From Rhabdornis inornatus (lineage: Eukaryota; Chordata; Aves; Passeriformes; Rhabdornithidae): a stretch of DNA of 64,000 nt. The number at the start of each line of letters is the position of its first letter. The first letter of the stretch is position 1. The translations under genes were made by a program, and so were the position numbers. Below, in pieces: positions 60,946 to 64,000 of this stretch. The stretch spans positions 62,001 through 126,000 of the forward strand of contig VWZS01002237.1 in NCBI GenBank assembly GCA_013397075.1, given 5' to 3'. Under the pieces are notes generated by a model. That model was given only the letters and a program-made list of their open reading frames with translations, searched no databases and was not told where the DNA came from.

Positions 60946-63450
60946 TGGGCGTGGTCTCATTTTATATGGTCTGAGGCTTGGATCATGTCTTATGGCCTTT
61001 AAAGAGATTGGTTTGTTCCCAGCAAAAAGTGCATTTAGGCAGTCTTCATGGAAGTGAAGATGACTCACTCCTTATTTACCCCTTCAGCCAAAAAATCATT
61101 GTCAAAGATATCCTATTAGCATGTTCCTGTTATTCTATTTTAGTTTTACAGATTTATCAGGATTTTTTTGCTTAAATATGCATATAGAGGTAAGTTTGTA
61201 TTTTTTGTTTGTTATTTGTTTATTATTACTCTACTCATAATGGTACCAGCTACTGCATGCAGTAAGTATCAACATTTTACTTGGCCCTAATAAGAGGAGA
61301 AATCTAATAAAATTCAAATAATTTTTTCCGTAAGAAGTATTTCATAAAGTGACTTAAGTTTAAAGAATAGCATTGAAGAAAGATACCAGTCAGAGAGAAA
61401 TACATTTGGAGTTTTTTTAAATGTCAACTGAATCAAGAGAGAGAAAGAGACTGGTTCAAAAATTAGTACCTGAGAGTTTCAATTTAAATAACTTAATATA
61501 AACATGTGTTGCCTGCCATGAGGACAGTCAGAGAGACAAGCACTGTGAACTGTACTTTGTGAAAGTAACGGGTTAAAAATAGTGAGAAGTTATTTTCTGA
61601 CTAAAGGCTGGACAAGTTACACCATGGATGAAGAAGGTGGAGAGCAAAGAGAACATAATCACTTGAAACTGGGGTCATCTCTCCTTTCCTTGAAAACTCC
61701 TGTATTTTTTTGTCAGTGTATCGGCTTGACACTGTGCCTAGGAATTATCCTTTCCATTTCTCTTCCTCTGCCTTCCACAAAACAGCCTAGGTTCCATTTT
61801 ACCAGATCACATATCATTTAAGCAACAGAGACAGCAACATTTTATAAATTGACAGCTATGACAGCAAAGTAAACTGATGTCAAATGTTACACAAAAAATC
61901 TCATTTTTCCATGCATAATTTAAGGCTCCTGAAACAAAAATGTCTGGCAGTTTTTAAAGTGGAATACTGGCACATATATACAGTTAATTTTTGTATCACA
62001 TTTTCATTGCACCAATAGCCACAGCATTAACAACCTTGATATTAAAGTGATTTAGGAACCATTTTAAAGTGCCTGTGCACGTTACAGTAAAGTTCACTGC
62101 ATTTTGATGCAGTAAATTTCTTTTTAAGTTAAAAATGAGATGTGATTACACTTTTTCAAATTTGTTTGCTATCTCAGAATAAGGGAGATGTGTTGTTATT
62201 GACTGGAATTTTGGCAGGCATTTTGCAGTTCTTGGGCATGAATCAAGAAAATACTGGGGATCCTACCAGTGTGTTGAAGTTAATGGTTCTTTCGGAGCCT
62301 AAGTAAGAGGAAGGCATCTTAAGGCTGCACTGATCAATGTGATACTTCTGCTTAGACATCAATGGCTCTCTACCCTGTTTATTCCCATTTAAGAATTCCA
62401 GACCTACTCAGGTAAAAAAGAAATTTAGATTTTGTGATGATTAATTGGCCAATGTTACAGTATCAACTGTTGAAGCAGCTCAGTTTTGTGTCCTTTCCTT
62501 GCTCTGGCCAAGGATGTGCTCTAGCCCTGCTGCAAATTTCTTCCTGGAGAAACATATCCATCATTTTTTTGCCTGAGAGAAATGTTAGCATATTTATTAC
62601 AGGGTGTTTTCTCAGGAAGATGAACGGTAATTGAGATGTAACTATGAGGGTTGAAACAAGTTTTTAAAATGTTTCTTAAAAATATTCTCATTACTTTATT
62701 CTACCAATTTAACATGCAGAGCTATAAGTCAGATCAGTTGAGAGACAAATCTTACAGAAACAACAAGATTTAGAAAAGGATTTGAACCTGAAAAATCAAA
62801 CTAAGGACTAATCCTAGTGCTGTGCTCTATATAAATGATTGGGAGTGGTAATAGAAAATCCCTTCTATATTGTGCTGATGTCAGCTACAATGTATGTGCA
62901 AGCTTAGTTGCAAAAAATGCCTGCCTGCCAACTGTAATAGCTAATAGCATAGATTTTCTCATGCTAAGACATTCTGCTTGTTCTGTATGGATTAATGTAT
63001 TCAATATACCTGATTTTCTAAACTAGAAGAGAATCAACGACTGAAAAATTTTATTTGACTGGTTTGCTTACCAGATAGATCCATATTAATGTAAGACATC
63101 CTGAGAATGACAACAAACACAGTTTAAAAAAATCTCAGCTTCAGTTTCATCCATGATATATCCTGATTATCCAGAGATGCAATATTTGATACTTTCATTC
63201 ATCATTTCATTCTGGTTACTTTTGTCAAAATTATACATTTCTGAAACCTTGCAATTGAAACCTAATTTTTTATCTCAATGTATGACAAAGAAGCTTTTGG
63301 AACAAGACATGTTAAGGATGTTATTTTCTCTCACCAAGATCAATTCAATCTTTGAAGTCCTTGAAAGTGAACTGCGTGGTATTTCACATTATTGTGGAGT
63401 GCTTTGTAAATCCAAAAATTTGTGACAAAGAAAACTTGCGCTTTTCTTCA
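60946..63450. other. AT-rich non-coding stretch, no gene seen
   Basis: No supported gene or RNA. Frames such as 61582-61821 and 63153-63425 (90 codons) have no recognisable domain and no splice support. Confidence 0.55.
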
Positions 63451-63515
63451 CGTTTTGCCTGCGAGGGAAACTGATGTGTAGAGGAATCAAGAAATTTGTG
63501 TATGACCAGGGTCAG
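63451..63515 (-). mobile_element. Possible ancient MIR-like SINE fragment
   Basis: The plus strand reads TTTTGCCTGCGAGGGAAACT, then GATGTGTAGAGGAATCAAG and TATGACCAGGGTCAG. This follows the reverse complement of the MIR core (a GAGGAAACTGAGGCACAGAGAGG-like block and a CCCAAGGTCAC-like block) with many differences. The match is weaker than at 41965-42100. Confidence 0.35.
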
Positions 63516-64000
63516 CAGCAGCAGTAAGAGCCATAATGCAAAGAGAGAGCTTGCTTGTTAGTCTTTATCTGCTTTTGTGCCTTGAAGAGCGCTGCTGACC
63601 TGGCTTTGGGCTGTTGGAGGTTTCCTCATGGATGCAACTAGAACCCAGGAGTTTTTGTGAGCTTTGTTGCCCATTCTGCTAAATACACTCTTTTGTCCTG
63701 CTGCTATATTTGCCATTTCCTGGCTTTTTTGTTGTTGTTGTTCAGGTCTCATTAATTTGATCACATGGAACATAGTACATCTCCTCTGCTTCTGAATAGG
63801 TTTTTTTTTCCTGTGCTGTTGTAGCAAAAGCAATTTCAGTGGAATTCCTTCAACTACATAGAAAATTCCTTTAATTTGTTTATTCAGTACCAGGTGTACA
63901 GGGTTTGGCTGGGAATTTTCTCACCACACCCACAACACTACGCTACTTTATGATTTACCTTCATCCAGTAACTTGATTTTTCTTCCTTTTCCTTCAGTGA
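63516..64000. other. Non-coding end of window with simple TTG repeats and a possible LTR start
   Basis: A (TTG)n stretch lies at about 63730-63742. TGTACAGGGTTTGGCTGGGA at 63895-63914 resembles the beginning of avian ERVL-type LTRs, but the following sequence is not recognisably LTR. The minus frame 63558-63833 has no known domain. Confidence 0.35.

Overview
This window looks like AT-rich, gene-free nuclear DNA of a bird. The assignment rests on mobile elements: a CR1 LINE 3' end with the bird-type tail of ATTCTATG-like 8-mers (54128-54475, minus strand), a solo LTR of the avian ERVL type that begins TGTCGTGGTTTAACCCC on the plus strand (22551-23137), two further solo LTRs (42789-43519 and 60560-60855), and a background of very old CR1/L3-like and MIR-like pieces. 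The ERVL-type LTR suggests a neoavian bird. Nothing in the window identifies the species, chromosome or nearest gene.

I found no protein-coding gene, no exon with convincing splice sites, and no rRNA, tRNA or CRISPR array. The open frames are short (at most 124 codons), overlap each other on both strands and match no protein I recognise, with one exception. The exception is a 108-codon minus-strand frame at 54216-54542, whose C-terminal half is the dead end of a CR1 reverse-transcriptase ORF. The window is best read as intergenic desert or the inside of a very long intron.

Layout. Positions 1-22550 are plain AT-rich DNA with a T15/(TTGG)n tract (about 7019-7090), a pair of similar ~75 bp segments (10139-10211 and 10619-10692), a (TTG)7 tract (14565-14585) and two GC-richer islands (about 4110-4430 and 16250-16690). 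Positions 22551-43519 hold the ERVL-type solo LTR, old MIR-like and CR1/L3-like pieces, a GC-rich island (about 29270-29560), a long A-tract (40364-40391) and the well-preserved 731 bp solo LTR with a perfect 5 bp target duplication. Positions 43525-58267 hold two hairpin-forming elements (48290-48454 and 56105-56239) and the CR1 3' end. Positions 58268-60945 hold an old CR1 piece and two copies of an unnamed repeat; the second copy is interrupted by a 296 bp ERVK-like solo LTR, and the first copy preserves the empty target site.

The most useful observations are the nested LTR with its internal empty-site control, the perfect 36 bp inverted repeat at 48290-48454 with a smaller palindrome in its loop, and the transcribed-region minisatellite inside the 731 bp LTR. 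I see no undescribed multi-gene system here. Family names were assigned from memory of avian repeats and need a RepeatMasker run to confirm.
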